DNA of 64,000 nt from Natranaerobius thermophilus JW/NM-WN-LF. Its GTDB lineage: Bacteria; Bacillota; Natranaerobiia; Natranaerobiales; Natranaerobiaceae. Both the position numbers and the translations under genes were made by a program. The notes beneath the pieces are model-generated. The model saw only the letters and a program-made list of their open reading frames with translations. It was not told the DNA's origin and did no database searches. Positions 42,632-52,065 of the stretch are shown piece by piece. Location of the stretch: the NCBI RefSeq assembly GCF_000020005.1, contig NC_010718.1, forward strand, positions 1,121,001 through 1,185,000, read 5' to 3'. The number at the start of each line of letters is the position of its first letter. Position 1 is the first letter of the stretch.

Positions 42632-43972
42632 ATGAGCAGTACTTGGGAAAAGATAGACAAGAACAAAATCAAGCTGTCTGTTGAAGTTGATGAAAATAGG
42701 GTTGAAGACGCCCTGGAGCAAGCTTACAAAAAAGTAGTCAAACAGGTGGAAATCCCTGGGTTCAGAAAGGGGAAAGTGCCCAGAAAAATCTTAGAAAATA
42801 GGTTTGGACCAGAAGTTCTATACGAAGATGCTATAGAGATACTTGTTCCTGAAGCTTATCAGGAAGCGTTAGAGGAACATGAAATTGAGCCCGTGGATCA
42901 ACCTGAAATTGATATAGACCAAATGGAAAAGGGGCAACCTTTGAAGTTTAATGCCACTGTAGAAGTAAAACCAGAAGTTGAACTTGGTACTTATAAAGGA
43001 CTAGAAGTAGAAAAGGAAAAAGTCGAAGTTACTGAAGAAGATGTGGAAAATGAATTGAAACAAATGCAAGAACAACATGCTGAATATGAAGATGTTGAAG
43101 ACGGTGAAGCGGAAAATGGAGATAGACTGGTTATCGATTTTGAAGGCTATGTGGACGGAGAACCCATTGAGGGTGGTCAGGCCGAAAATCATAATATAGA
43201 GCTAGGATCAAATCAGTTTATTCCTGGATTTGAAGAACAATTAGTAGGTAGTAAACCTGGAGAAGAGAAAGAAGTAAAAGTAACATTTCCTGAAGACTAT
43301 CAAAACGAAGAATTAAAAGGGAAAGAAGCTACTTTTAATGTAAAAGTTAAAGAAATTAAAAAGAAAAACCTATTACCTATAGATGACGAATTTGCAAAAG
43401 ATGTTAGTGATTTTGATACATTAGAAGAATTTAAAAATGATATAAGAAATAGGCTAGAAGAAGAAGCTGAAAGGGCTGCCGAACAACAAGTTGAAGAACA
43501 GGTTGTTACTAAAGCCCTGGAAAATGCCGAAGTAGAAATTCCACAACCTATGATTGACCAAGAAGTAGATAATATGCTTAAAGAGTTTGAACAAAACTTA
43601 TCATATCAGGGATTGAATTTAGACACTTATTACAAATTGGCAAATACAGACGAAGATGCTATGAAGGAACAATTTAAGGGGTCAGCTGAAACTCGAGTAA
43701 AAAGAAATCTTGTTTTAGAAGCCATCAAAGATGAGGAAGGAATTACAGCCACTGAAGAAGAAATAGATGAAGAAATCAACAAAATAGCTGAACAGGCACA
43801 ACAAGAAGCTGATAAGATTAAGGAATTCCTAGAAATGCAAGGTAGAATGTCTCAATTGAAAAATGAAATAGCTATAAGAAAGTCAGTTGATTTGCTGAAA
43901 GACGAAGCAAAGGTCACTGTAGTTGAGAAAAGTAATGATTCTGAGGAAGAAACTCAAGGGAACACAGAATAA
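42632..43972 (+). CDS. tig: Trigger factor
   Basis: 446 residues. A ribosome-bound chaperone and prolyl isomerase that meets nascent chains. The N-terminal ribosome-binding signature is GFRKGKVPRKIL (about 44-55); the FKBP-type isomerase domain starts NGDRLVIDFEGYVDG (about 155-240); the C-terminal helical chaperone arms fill the rest. The C-terminus is acidic. ATG 42632 has GAAGGAGGAAG. It leads the common order tig-clpP-clpX-lonB-ysxC. Confidence 0.96.
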   Translation: MSSTWEKIDKNKIKLSVEVDENRVEDALEQAYKKVVKQVEIPGFRKGKVPRKILENRFGPEVLYEDAIEILVPEAYQEALEEHEIEPVDQPEIDIDQMEKGQPLKFNATVEVKPEVELGTYKGLEVEKEKVEVTEEDVENELKQMQEQHAEYEDVEDGEAENGDRLVIDFEGYVDGEPIEGGQAENHNIELGSNQFIPGFEEQLVGSKPGEEKEVKVTFPEDYQNEELKGKEATFNVKVKEIKKKNLLPIDDEFAKDVSDFDTLEEFKNDIRNRLEEEAERAAEQQVEEQVVTKALENAEVEIPQPMIDQEVDNMLKEFEQNLSYQGLNLDTYYKLANTDEDAMKEQFKGSAETRVKRNLVLEAIKDEEGITATEEEIDEEINKIAEQAQQEADKIKEFLEMQGRMSQLKNEIAIRKSVDLLKDEAKVTVVEKSNDSEEETQGNTE

Positions 43973-44094
43973 TAAAACTAAAAATCTTAACTATAAGGTT
44001 TTCAACTATCAGCCAAATTGATAAAAGTTATTAGTTTAAAAAGGGAGACCTAAAGACAGAAATATGTTATTATAAAGCAAAAGGGGGTTATAAT

Positions 44095-44688
44095 ATGAAT
44101 TTAATACCCATGGTAATAGAACAAACCAACAGAGGTGAAAGATCCTACGATATATATTCTCGTCTGTTAAAAGATCGGATAATATTCATTGGAACAGGCA
44201 TAAATGATGATATTGCAAACTCAGTAATAGCCCAAATGCTATTTTTAGAATCAGAGGATCCTGATAAGGATATTCATTTGTATATTAATAGTCCTGGCGG
44301 TCATGTGCACGCAGGTTTGGCAATTTATGACACTATGCAATATATTCGATCAGATGTTTCAACAATTTGCGTTGGAATGGCTGCAAGCATGGGTGCTGTA
44401 CTATTAGCTGCTGGGAATGAAGGTAAGAGATTCTGCTTGCCAAATTCTCGAATCATGTTGCATCAACCTATGGGTGGTGCTCAAGGGCAGGCAGCTGACG
44501 TTGAGATCCATGCTAGAGAAATAATGAAGACAAAAGAGCGCTTGAATCAGATTTTAGCCCACCACACAGGACAGCCAGTTGAGCAAATAAGTAAAGATAC
44601 AGATAGAGACTTTTTCATGTCTAGTGAAGAAGCTCAAAAATATGGTGTAATTGATGATGTTTTAAAAAGGCCACCTGAAAATAGTTAA
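44095..44688 (+). CDS. clpP: ATP-dependent Clp protease proteolytic subunit
   Basis: 197 residues, full length. Catalytic triad Ser98 (GMAASMGA), His123 (MLHQPMGG) and Asp172 (DTDRDFFMS). Forms the barrel protease that works with ClpX, encoded next. ATG 44095 with AAAGGGGG. Located between tig and clpX as in most Firmicutes. Confidence 0.97.
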   Translation: MNLIPMVIEQTNRGERSYDIYSRLLKDRIIFIGTGINDDIANSVIAQMLFLESEDPDKDIHLYINSPGGHVHAGLAIYDTMQYIRSDVSTICVGMAASMGAVLLAAGNEGKRFCLPNSRIMLHQPMGGAQGQAADVEIHAREIMKTKERLNQILAHHTGQPVEQISKDTDRDFFMSSEEAQKYGVIDDVLKRPPENS

Positions 44689-44742
44689 TTTTTAAAGTGG
44701 TATTTAAAGAAAAAGAAGAGGTTACTAGAGAGGTGATTGTGA

Positions 44743-46005
44743 GTGTTTAAATTAAACGATGAAAAGGGACGCTTAAAGTGTTCCTTTTGCGGTAAGACCC
44801 AAGAACAAGTTAAAAAACTTGTAGCGGGTCCAGGTGTTTATATTTGCGACGAGTGTATCGAACTATGCAATGAGATAATAGAAGAAGAACTTAATGATGA
44901 TAGCGATATGGGCTTTTCTGAAATTCCTAAACCTCAAGAAATATACGAAATTCTCAATGATTATATCATTGGGCAGGAAGAAGCTAAAAAAGCCCTATCA
45001 GTTGCTGTTTATAACCACTATAAACGTGTAAATAACGAAGCCAAAAAGAAAGACGATGTTGAGATTCAAAAAAGTAATATCTTATTACTTGGTCCAACTG
45101 GTGTAGGTAAAACTTTGTTGGCTCAAACCTTGGCAAAAATATTAAATGTTCCCTTTGCCATGGCTGATGCTACTTCATTAACCGAAGCTGGTTATGTAGG
45201 TGAAGACGTAGAAAATATCCTGCTAAAATTAATTCAATCAGCGGATTATGATGTTGAAAAAGCTGAAAAAGGGATAGTTTATATCGATGAAATTGATAAG
45301 GTTGCAAGGAAGACTGATAATCCATCTATTACTCGAGATGTTTCAGGAGAAGGGGTACAGCAGGCACTGCTTAGGATTTTAGAAGGAACAAAAGCAAGTG
45401 TACCTCCTCAAGGTGGTAGAAAGCATCCACATCAAGAATTTATCCAAATAGATACCACCAATATCTTGTTCATTTGCGGTGGAGCTTTTGATGGTATTGA
45501 CAAGATTATTCAGAACAGGATTGGAAAGAAAGGTCTAGGTTTTGGAGCCGAGGTACAAAGTGCTAAGGATGAAGGTATAGGTGAAATCCTATCAAAAGTT
45601 CTACCTCAAGACCTTCTGAAGTTCGGGTTGATTCCAGAGTTTGTAGGGAGAATTCCTGTAATCTCGTCTTTAGATGCCTTGGATGAAGATGCCTTAGTAC
45701 GAATCCTAGTTGAACCCAAAAATGCTTTAGTTAAGCAGTATCAAAAGCTATTTGAGATAGATGGTGTAGAACTGGAAATGCAAGAAGATGCACTAAGAGC
45801 TATAGCTCGAGAGGCCATTGAGAGAAATACAGGAGCCAGAGGTTTAAGAGCTATAGTTGAAGAACATCTGAATGATATTATGTACGATCTACCATCTATG
45901 GATGATGTCAATAAATGTATCATCACAGAAGAAGTGATTGAAAAAGATGAAAGACCTATGTTAGTAAAGGATAATCAAGGTGAGAAAAAGCATGAGTCTG
46001 CATAG
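44743..46005 (+). CDS. clpX: ATP-dependent Clp protease ATP-binding subunit
   Basis: 420 residues. N-terminal zinc domain with CSFCGKT and CDECIELC (four Cys), AAA+ domain with Walker A GPTGVGKT, Walker [10 protein letters not shown], the pore loop GYVGEDVE, and sensor Arg in [10 protein letters not shown]. It unfolds substrates for ClpP. Starts at GTG 44743 with GAGAGGTGAT. Confidence 0.97.
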   Translation: MFKLNDEKGRLKCSFCGKTQEQVKKLVAGPGVYICDECIELCNEIIEEELNDDSDMGFSEIPKPQEIYEILNDYIIGQEEAKKALSVAVYNHYKRVNNEAKKKDDVEIQKSNILLLGPTGVGKTLLAQTLAKILNVPFAMADATSLTEAGYVGEDVENILLKLIQSADYDVEKAEKGIVYIDEIDKVARKTDNPSITRDVSGEGVQQALLRILEGTKASVPPQGGRKHPHQEFIQIDTTNILFICGGAFDGIDKIIQNRIGKKGLGFGAEVQSAKDEGIGEILSKVLPQDLLKFGLIPEFVGRIPVISSLDALDEDALVRILVEPKNALVKQYQKLFEIDGVELEMQEDALRAIAREAIERNTGARGLRAIVEEHLNDIMYDLPSMDDVNKCIITEEVIEKDERPMLVKDNQGEKKHESA

Positions 46006-46029
46006 AAATATAAAAAATTATTAACTATA

Positions 46030-46071
46030 ATGCCCTGCCTTCGCTTTTAAGTGAAGGCAGGGCATTTTTTC
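46030..46071 (+). terminator. Terminator after clpX
   Basis: ATGCCCTGCCTTC pairs with GAAGGCAGGGCAT, then TTTTT. Confidence 0.95.
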
Positions 46072-46150
46072 TGTTTTTTGTTGCTATTTAGCTCTATTCT
46101 CCTCTTCACTCATTAATACTATCAAATCCATGATCCGTTCAATTGTTTTC

Positions 46151-46176
46151 ACAGTATCAACAACTAAATATAACAG
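46151..46176. repeat. Dispersed 26-base motif, copy upstream of lonB
   Basis: ACAGTATCAACAACTAAATA followed by TAACAG; it differs by one base from the copy at 42282-42307 and is related to the one at 58405-58429. Confidence 0.6.
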
Positions 46177-46268
46177 GTCCTTTGTTAAATCTAACAGTTC
46201 AGGAATAAAATGCAAGATGCTTCCGCATAATAAGGTTAGGTTGAACTCTGTAGTGAGAGGGGGATTAC

Positions 46269-47882
46269 ATGGAAGGAATAGCCGGTCTCTTAGCAATGGT
46301 ACAATTCTTCTTTGCAGTAGTTATCGGCCTTTATTTTTGGAATCAGTTAAGAAGCCAGCAGTCAAGTAAAGCTACTGTTGAGCGTGAATCGGAAAAACAA
46401 ATGGAAAAGCTCAGAAAAATGAGAAGAATATCCTTAGCAGAACCTTTAGCAGAAAAAACACGCCCCCAAAAATTTCAAGAAATTGTTGGTCAAAAGGAAG
46501 GGTTAAAAGCACTGAGAGCAGCTCTTTGTGGACCTAATCCACAACATGTGATAATTTATGGTCCACCCGGTATAGGAAAAACTGCAGCAGCTCGCGTAGT
46601 ATTAGAGGAAGCTAAAAACAATCCACGTTCCCCTTTTGGTGAGCATTCTGAATTTGTGGAAATTGACTCCACTACTGCCAGGTTTGATGAAAGAGGGATT
46701 GCTGATCCATTAATCGGTACTGTTCATGACCCTATATATCAAGGTGCTGGAGCCATGGGAATACATGGTATCCCCCAGCCTAAACCTGGAGCAGTAAGTA
46801 AAGCCCACGGAGGAGTCTTATTTCTTGATGAGATTGGAGAACTTCATCATATACAGATGAATAAACTGTTAAAGGTCCTGGAAGACAGAAAAGTTTTTTT
46901 AGAAAGTTCATATTACAGTTCGGAGGACCCCAACTGTCCCCAGTATATACACGAGATTTTCCAAAAAGGCTTACCTGCAGATTTTCGACTTATCGGTGCC
47001 ACCACTAAAGGACCAGAAAGTATTCCTGAAGCTATTCGAAGTCGTTGTGTTGAAGTATTTTTTAAGGGTCTAACTCCTGAAGAACTTGTTGGAATAGCGA
47101 AACATGCTGTTAAAAGACTGGGATTTGAGGTAGAACAAGGGGCCATTGAAATAATCAAAAAATATGCTGAAAATGGTAGGGAAGCTGTTAACCTAATTCA
47201 AATAGCAGCAGGTCTTGCCCAGACAGAAAAACGCTCCAATTTAACCCAAAAAGACCTGGAATGGGTTATTAACACAAGCCAAATTTCACCTAGACCAGAT
47301 AAACTGATACCCGCCAGATCTCAAGTTGGGCTAGCCAATGCATTAGCAGTGCTAGGACCTAGCCGAGGAACACTCTTAGAAATCGAAGTGTCTTCAATCC
47401 CTTGTAAAGAAGGTGAAGGTGAAATAAACGTAACTGGACTTGTGGAAGAAGAGGAAATGGGGGGACATTCCCGAGTAGTTCGGCGCAAAAGTATGGCAAA
47501 AGGTTCAGTTGATAATGTGTTGACAGTACTAAAGCATTATCTAGACGTTAATCCTAGGGATTACGACATCCATATAAATTTTCCAGGTTCAATCCCAATA
47601 GATGGTCCTTCTGCAGGAGTAGCCATAGCCACAGCAATATATTCATCTTTATCAAATAAGCCGATTGACCATAAAGTTGCCATGACAGGAGAAGTTTCAA
47701 TTAGAGGAGAAATAAAACCTGTAGGAGGCGTTTCCACAAAAATAGAAGCAGCTAAAGAGGCTCAAGCCAGTAAAGTTTTAATTCCTAAAGAAAACTATCA
47801 AAAAACCTTTGAAGATGAAGAGTCTCTAACAGTGTCGCCAGTTGAGGACTTAAAAGAAGTACTAAGAGAAGTCACCTTGTAG
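46269..47882 (+). CDS. lonB: ATP-dependent protease LonB
   Basis: 537 residues. An N-terminal membrane helix (6-26) anchors it; AAA+ domain with Walker A YGPPGIGKT and Walker B VLFLDEIGEL; the Lon-type protease domain has catalytic Ser in DGPSAGVAIA and Lys in STKIEAAKEA. In Bacillus, LonB is a forespore protein, so a link with sporulation is possible but not shown here. ATG 46269 with GAGAGGGGG. Its own upstream region separates it from clpX. Confidence 0.95.
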   Translation: MEGIAGLLAMVQFFFAVVIGLYFWNQLRSQQSSKATVERESEKQMEKLRKMRRISLAEPLAEKTRPQKFQEIVGQKEGLKALRAALCGPNPQHVIIYGPPGIGKTAAARVVLEEAKNNPRSPFGEHSEFVEIDSTTARFDERGIADPLIGTVHDPIYQGAGAMGIHGIPQPKPGAVSKAHGGVLFLDEIGELHHIQMNKLLKVLEDRKVFLESSYYSSEDPNCPQYIHEIFQKGLPADFRLIGATTKGPESIPEAIRSRCVEVFFKGLTPEELVGIAKHAVKRLGFEVEQGAIEIIKKYAENGREAVNLIQIAAGLAQTEKRSNLTQKDLEWVINTSQISPRPDKLIPARSQVGLANALAVLGPSRGTLLEIEVSSIPCKEGEGEINVTGLVEEEEMGGHSRVVRRKSMAKGSVDNVLTVLKHYLDVNPRDYDIHINFPGSIPIDGPSAGVAIATAIYSSLSNKPIDHKVAMTGEVSIRGEIKPVGGVSTKIEAAKEAQASKVLIPKENYQKTFEDEESLTVSPVEDLKEVLREVTL

Positions 47883-47894
47883 TTTCAAGCTTTG

Positions 47895-47931
47895 CTTCGC
47901 CTCCATTTTTTTTGGCAGGCGAAGTTTTTTT
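47895..47931 (+). terminator. Terminator after lonB
   Basis: CTTCGCCT pairs with AGGCGAAG, followed by TTTTTTT. Confidence 0.85.
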
Positions 47932-48056
47932 ATGTTAGGCGCACCTAAACATCTTTAAGTGAAATTGAGATTTTATATTATCAACATTCAACTTTAACAT
48001 AGCTTTATGTTAAAATTAATCTTGGTACTTTATAATGAAGGTGGAGGTGACTGTTA

Positions 48057-48638
48057 ATGAAAGTGACTAATGCAGAATACATGGCAAGTGCTTATTTATC
48101 CTCGCAATTCCCTAGTGAAATGTATCCTGAAATTTCCTTTATAGGTCGATCTAATGTGGGGAAATCATCTTTAATCAATACTTTGATTAATAGAAAAAAT
48201 TTGGCTTATACAAGTAAACAACCGGGTAAAACTCGGACAATAAATTTTTTCTTAATCAATAAGAGTTTATATTTTGTAGATTTGCCAGGTTACGGATTTG
48301 CTAAAGTTTCTAAGACTATGCAAAAAGATTGGGAGCAACTAGTCAATGCTTATTTATCCCAGAGAAATACATTAAAACTATCTATACTAATTATTGATGG
48401 TAGACACGGTCCTAAAGATGCAGATATAGATATGTTTGATTATCTGTTAGATTTTGAGCGCCCTGTATTGTTGGTTGCAACTAAGATGGACAAAGTAAAA
48501 GCGAATAAACGAAAACAGAGAATAACCGAGATGAGATCTGCTCTTGAACTGGATCAAGATGATGAACTGATAACTTTTTCTAGTGCAACTGGGGAAGGAA
48601 AAAATGAATTATGGCAAATTATAGAAGATTTACTATAG
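48057..48638 (+). CDS. ysxC: Ribosome biogenesis GTPase YsxC/EngB
   Basis: 193 residues. A small GTPase needed for late assembly of the large ribosomal subunit. GTPase motifs: FIGRSNVGKSSLI (G1), GKTRTINFF (G2), FVDLPGYGFA (G3), VATKMDKV (G4). ATG 48057 behind GGTGGAGGTGAC. Position after lonB matches other Firmicutes. Confidence 0.96.
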   Translation: MKVTNAEYMASAYLSSQFPSEMYPEISFIGRSNVGKSSLINTLINRKNLAYTSKQPGKTRTINFFLINKSLYFVDLPGYGFAKVSKTMQKDWEQLVNAYLSQRNTLKLSILIIDGRHGPKDADIDMFDYLLDFERPVLLVATKMDKVKANKRKQRITEMRSALELDQDDELITFSSATGEGKNELWQIIEDLL

Positions 48639-48703
48639 ATTAACAGGAAATTATCTTAATTGTAATTTCACATCTTCATGTTGACTTGGACGGAGGGATG
48701 ATT

Positions 48704-50614
48704 GTGTCGTCTCAATGGGAGGAACTGGATCAGATTTGGGAAGACTTACAGCATCATATCGATAAATTCGAAACTAGAGAAGGACAAATAGATATGAGCC
48801 TTGGGGTTTTAAAAGCTCTCCAAGATGGAGGGCATTTTGTAGTAGAGGCAGGAACTGGTACAGGAAAGTCCCTGGCCTATCTGTTGCCTGCAGTTCAGCT
48901 GGCACAGGATGAATTTAGAATGGTTATCTCTACAGCTACCATCGCCTTACAAGAACAACTACTTCAGAAGGATATCCCTTTGGTTGAAAAAATTATTGGG
49001 AGAACCCTGAGAGTTGAAGTGATTAAAGGTAGAAGCAATTATCTTTGTAAACAGAAATTTAATCAACATTTTGGACAAACAAGCTTTGTTAACTCAATTC
49101 AAGAGCGTGAACTGATTGAATGGGTAAATGAAACAGAGACGGGTGATCGCAATGAACTCCAAACAATGCCGGAAATTTGGGAAAAAGTTTGTTCTCAAAG
49201 CGAAAGTTGCTTGGCTATGAGATGTCAATTTTACAGTGAATGCTTTGTGGTTAAATTGAGAAAAAGGGCAGAAACTGCAGAACTGTTAGTAACTAACCAT
49301 CATTTATATTTTAGTGATCTTAATCTAAGAATAGATTCAGATGGGTCTATGTCTATTTTCCCTGATTATGAAGGAGTTATTTTTGATGAAGCTCATCATA
49401 TACCTGATACGGCCACTAAATCTCTCGGAAGGGAAGTGAAATATTCCCGGGTAATAAAATTATTTAAAGAAGTGACCAGCTATTTAAAACAAAAATTTCA
49501 AGCTCAAGTGAATTTAGTCCAAGAGGCGGAAGCCAGTGCCGTTAAGGCTTTTAATAAACTTTCTGATTTCAGAGAAAGTGATTATTTATTAAGGGAATTA
49601 GATTCATTTATCTCCCTAAAGGAATTTAGAAAAAAGTTATCTAAATTAGCACAACATGTGGAGGAATGTGCGTTAGAAGAAATGGATCGACCAGAACAAC
49701 CAAGAATGTTGGCTTCTAGATTAAATAAGACAAAGCTTGACTTGGATTTGATATTAGATTTAGAGGAAGAGGACTATATTTCATGGGTTAATCAGCAATC
49801 ATCGGACATTTCTTTATCAACAAATCCTGTATTTGTTCATAAACAGTTAAGGGAATTTTTATTCGATAATGTAGACAGGATTATTATGACCTCGGCAACT
49901 TTGTCTATAAATGGAAAGTTTGCTTATTTTAAAAACAGGGTGGGGCTTAGTCAAGATGCCCAAACATATCAAATAGAATCTCCATTTAACTATCAAGAAC
50001 AATCCAATATATATATTCCTAAGAATTTTCCAGAACCCAGGTCAGGGGAGTATAACAGGCAGTTAGCAGATACCATTGAACAAATTATCGATGCAGCTGG
50101 TGGAAGAACTTTAGTGTTATTTACAAGCTATTCTACACTTAATAGTATATATAATCAGCTTAAAGATAAAGTCCCCTATGAAATTTATTGTCAGGGGATT
50201 CATCCAAAAAATAAAATTTTGTCTTGGTTTCAAAACGATGCCAGTTCCGTTCTCATGGCTACTAATAGTTTTAGAGAAGGTGTAGACGTACCCGGTAGTT
50301 CACTGCAAGTAGTTATTATGGATAAATTACCCTTTGCAGTACCCGATAATCCTTTAATAAAGGCTAAAATTGAAAAACTGCAACAAGAAGGACAAAATAG
50401 CTTTATGAACTATCAGTTGCCAGAAGCTGTATTGGCTGTAAAGCAAGGGTTCGGTAGATTAATAAGGCATAATAATGACTGTGGAATCTTTGCCCTTCTG
50501 GATCCTAGAGTTTTTACTAAATCTTATGGGCGTCACTTCATAAATTCTCTCCCTAATGCACCCCTTATATCAAATTGGTCGGAATTAGAAGCTAAAATAA
50601 AAACCTTACCTTAA
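48704..50614 (+). CDS. DinG/XPD-family ATP-dependent DNA helicase
   Basis: About 636 residues. A superfamily-2 helicase: Walker A VEAGTGTGKSLAYLLP, DEAH-type box FDEAHHIPD, and C-terminal motifs FREGVDVPG and QGFGRLIR. Four Cys between motifs I and II (NYLC, ESC, AMRC, YSEC) mark the 4Fe-4S domain of the XPD/DinG family. No exonuclease domain is attached, unlike B. subtilis DinG. Likely unwinds DNA in repair. I choose GTG 48704 because GGAGGG lies six bases upstream; the TTG 18 bases earlier has no such site. Confidence 0.9.
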   Translation: MSSQWEELDQIWEDLQHHIDKFETREGQIDMSLGVLKALQDGGHFVVEAGTGTGKSLAYLLPAVQLAQDEFRMVISTATIALQEQLLQKDIPLVEKIIGRTLRVEVIKGRSNYLCKQKFNQHFGQTSFVNSIQERELIEWVNETETGDRNELQTMPEIWEKVCSQSESCLAMRCQFYSECFVVKLRKRAETAELLVTNHHLYFSDLNLRIDSDGSMSIFPDYEGVIFDEAHHIPDTATKSLGREVKYSRVIKLFKEVTSYLKQKFQAQVNLVQEAEASAVKAFNKLSDFRESDYLLRELDSFISLKEFRKKLSKLAQHVEECALEEMDRPEQPRMLASRLNKTKLDLDLILDLEEEDYISWVNQQSSDISLSTNPVFVHKQLREFLFDNVDRIIMTSATLSINGKFAYFKNRVGLSQDAQTYQIESPFNYQEQSNIYIPKNFPEPRSGEYNRQLADTIEQIIDAAGGRTLVLFTSYSTLNSIYNQLKDKVPYEIYCQGIHPKNKILSWFQNDASSVLMATNSFREGVDVPGSSLQVVIMDKLPFAVPDNPLIKAKIEKLQQEGQNSFMNYQLPEAVLAVKQGFGRLIRHNNDCGIFALLDPRVFTKSYGRHFINSLPNAPLISNWSELEAKIKTLP

Positions 50615-50709
50615 ATTGTTGACAATTATTATTAATTTGAATAAAATATAATCATAACCAATTATCAATAATAGTTACTAATACTAGTAACAATAAGGGG
50701 GGAAAGGGC

Positions 50710-51135
50710 TTGCTTGAAGAGGTGAATTTTGTCAAAGTTTATAAAAACACCGATAAGTGCTGTCAGGAATGTAATGATTGTCAGACAAATGAATGTTTAA
50801 TTGGTTTTTGTAAACAACTAATTAGTGAGGCCATGGAAAAAGATGAATTTTATGTGAATAATGGTGTTGATTGTATTCCCACCCACGACTTAAAGGCTTA
50901 TGATAAACAGGATATTTTGGAAGCGGTGGGAGAGATTTTAAAACAATGTAAGAACTGCAAATTATACCATGATGAAGATTGTTTAATAAACGTCAGCAGA
51001 TCAGCTCTAGAGTACATACTGACTGGTCAAACTTTTGAATACGAAGGTAGTGCATTTGTATATCTAAACGATATCAGACAAAGTGATCAGGAGTTAGGAG
51101 AATCCCTGGCACAAATATACATGAAAGATTCATAA
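50710..51135 (+). CDS. Cysteine-rich protein of unknown function
   Basis: 141 residues. N-terminal Cys cluster (CCQECNDCQTNECLIGFC) and a second CKNCKLYHDEDC around residues 80-90, in all 11-12 Cys, suggesting bound Fe-S cluster or zinc. The rest is acidic and helical. It starts at TTG 50710 after AAGGGGGGAAAGGG. It is immediately followed by rubrerythrin, so a link to oxidative stress or iron is possible but unproven. Family not recognised with certainty. Confidence 0.7.
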   Translation: MLEEVNFVKVYKNTDKCCQECNDCQTNECLIGFCKQLISEAMEKDEFYVNNGVDCIPTHDLKAYDKQDILEAVGEILKQCKNCKLYHDEDCLINVSRSALEYILTGQTFEYEGSAFVYLNDIRQSDQELGESLAQIYMKDS

Positions 51136-51155
51136 AGAAAGAGGAGGACTGCATT

Positions 51156-51587
51156 ATGGTCGAACAAAAAAATTTAACTACTGAGAATGTGTTGGGAGAA
51201 GCCAAAGGTTCTGATCTGGAAAGACCTGTAAAACAAAATTTTCAAGGCGAAACATCTGAAACGGGTTTGTATCTTGCCATGGCTCGACAAGCTCAAAGAG
51301 AAGGCTATCCTGAAATTGCAGAGAGTCTTAAAAGAATTGCCATGGAGGAAGCAGAACATGCCGCAAGGTTTGCTGAATTAAATGGTATGATTAATGATAG
51401 TACTGAGGAAAATTTAAAAGAAATGCTTGAAGGAGAAATCTTTGCTAATCAAGATAAAAAGAAAGCGGCTGAAAAAGCAAAAGACCAAGAATTAACTGAA
51501 ACTTACACTTATTTTATTGAATCCTCCAAGGACGAAGCTAGGCACGCAAAAATGCTTGAGGGTTTAGTTAACAAGTATTTTGGATAA
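51156..51587 (+). CDS. Rubrerythrin-like ferritin-fold protein without rubredoxin domain
   Basis: 143 residues with four-helix diiron ligands: Glu in GETSETGLYLAM, EEAEHAARFAE and DEARHAKML. Rubrerythrins reduce peroxide in anaerobes; the C-terminal rubredoxin domain of the full-length type is absent, so electrons must come from a separate partner. Starts ATG 51156 with GAAAGAGGAGG, 20 bases after the Cys-rich gene, probably co-transcribed with it. Confidence 0.92.
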   Translation: MVEQKNLTTENVLGEAKGSDLERPVKQNFQGETSETGLYLAMARQAQREGYPEIAESLKRIAMEEAEHAARFAELNGMINDSTEENLKEMLEGEIFANQDKKKAAEKAKDQELTETYTYFIESSKDEARHAKMLEGLVNKYFG

Positions 51588-51591
51588 ACTA

Positions 51592-51621
51592 TTGACAACT
51601 AAGACCCAAAATATGTATTAT
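51592..51621 (+). promoter_or_regulatory. Promoter of the valS leader
   Basis: TTGACA (51592-51597) and TATTAT (51616-51621) with 18-base spacing, just upstream of the T-box. Confidence 0.75.
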
Positions 51622-51627
51622 ATAAAT

Positions 51628-51921
51628 ACAATTCTATACTTTTAAATCATTGAAACATCTCGGAACGGGAGGAGTAGGCGGTTCAGATCTTGAAAGAGAG
51701 GAGTGCCATGGCTGAAAGCACTCTAAGATCTTTCCGTTGAATGTCGCCCGGGAGATGGTGGCCTGAACATTTATCCATGAATAATGATAGTAGGGCCATC
51801 CGGCTGTAGCCGTTATTTTTATGAGGGTCCCCAGCTACGGAAATTAGGTGTAGGGGGAAAAAAGGTGGTACCGCGGAATAAAGCCCTTCCGTCCTTTTAT
51901 GGACAGAAGGGCTTATTTTTA
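51628..51921 (+). promoter_or_regulatory. T-box leader of valS (specifier GTC)
   Basis: Contains the T-box core AAAGGTGGTACCGCGG (about 51861-51876) followed by the terminator AAGCCCTTCCGTCC / GGACAGAAGGGCTT with a T-rich tail. Stem I is seen in the preceding 150 bases, and its specifier segment GAATGTC gives the valine codon GTC. Uncharged tRNA-Val would pair with it and the UGGU-like loop to block the terminator. The open frame across this region is not a gene. Confidence 0.94.
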
Positions 51922-52065
51922 TATTTTGCTATAGCACTGTTATATTTAGCTGTTGATAACTTATAATCTTCAATTAAGTAAATTGTTGTAGCTTGATTGT
52001 AAATCTTGAAGAGCAACAAAACAAACAAGAGAATCTGAGCCAAATAAAAGAAAGGAGTGAATACT

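Noticed and set aside
46084-46296. Minus-strand frame between clpX and lonB, with helical-looking end (LLDLTKDLLYLVVDTVK)
   Set aside because: No ribosome site, overlaps the lonB start, and part is the dispersed 26-base motif; a gene remnant is possible but a gene is not supported.
51784-51966. Open frame of 60 codons upstream of valS
   Set aside because: It runs across the T-box core and terminator; the RNA structure explains the sequence.
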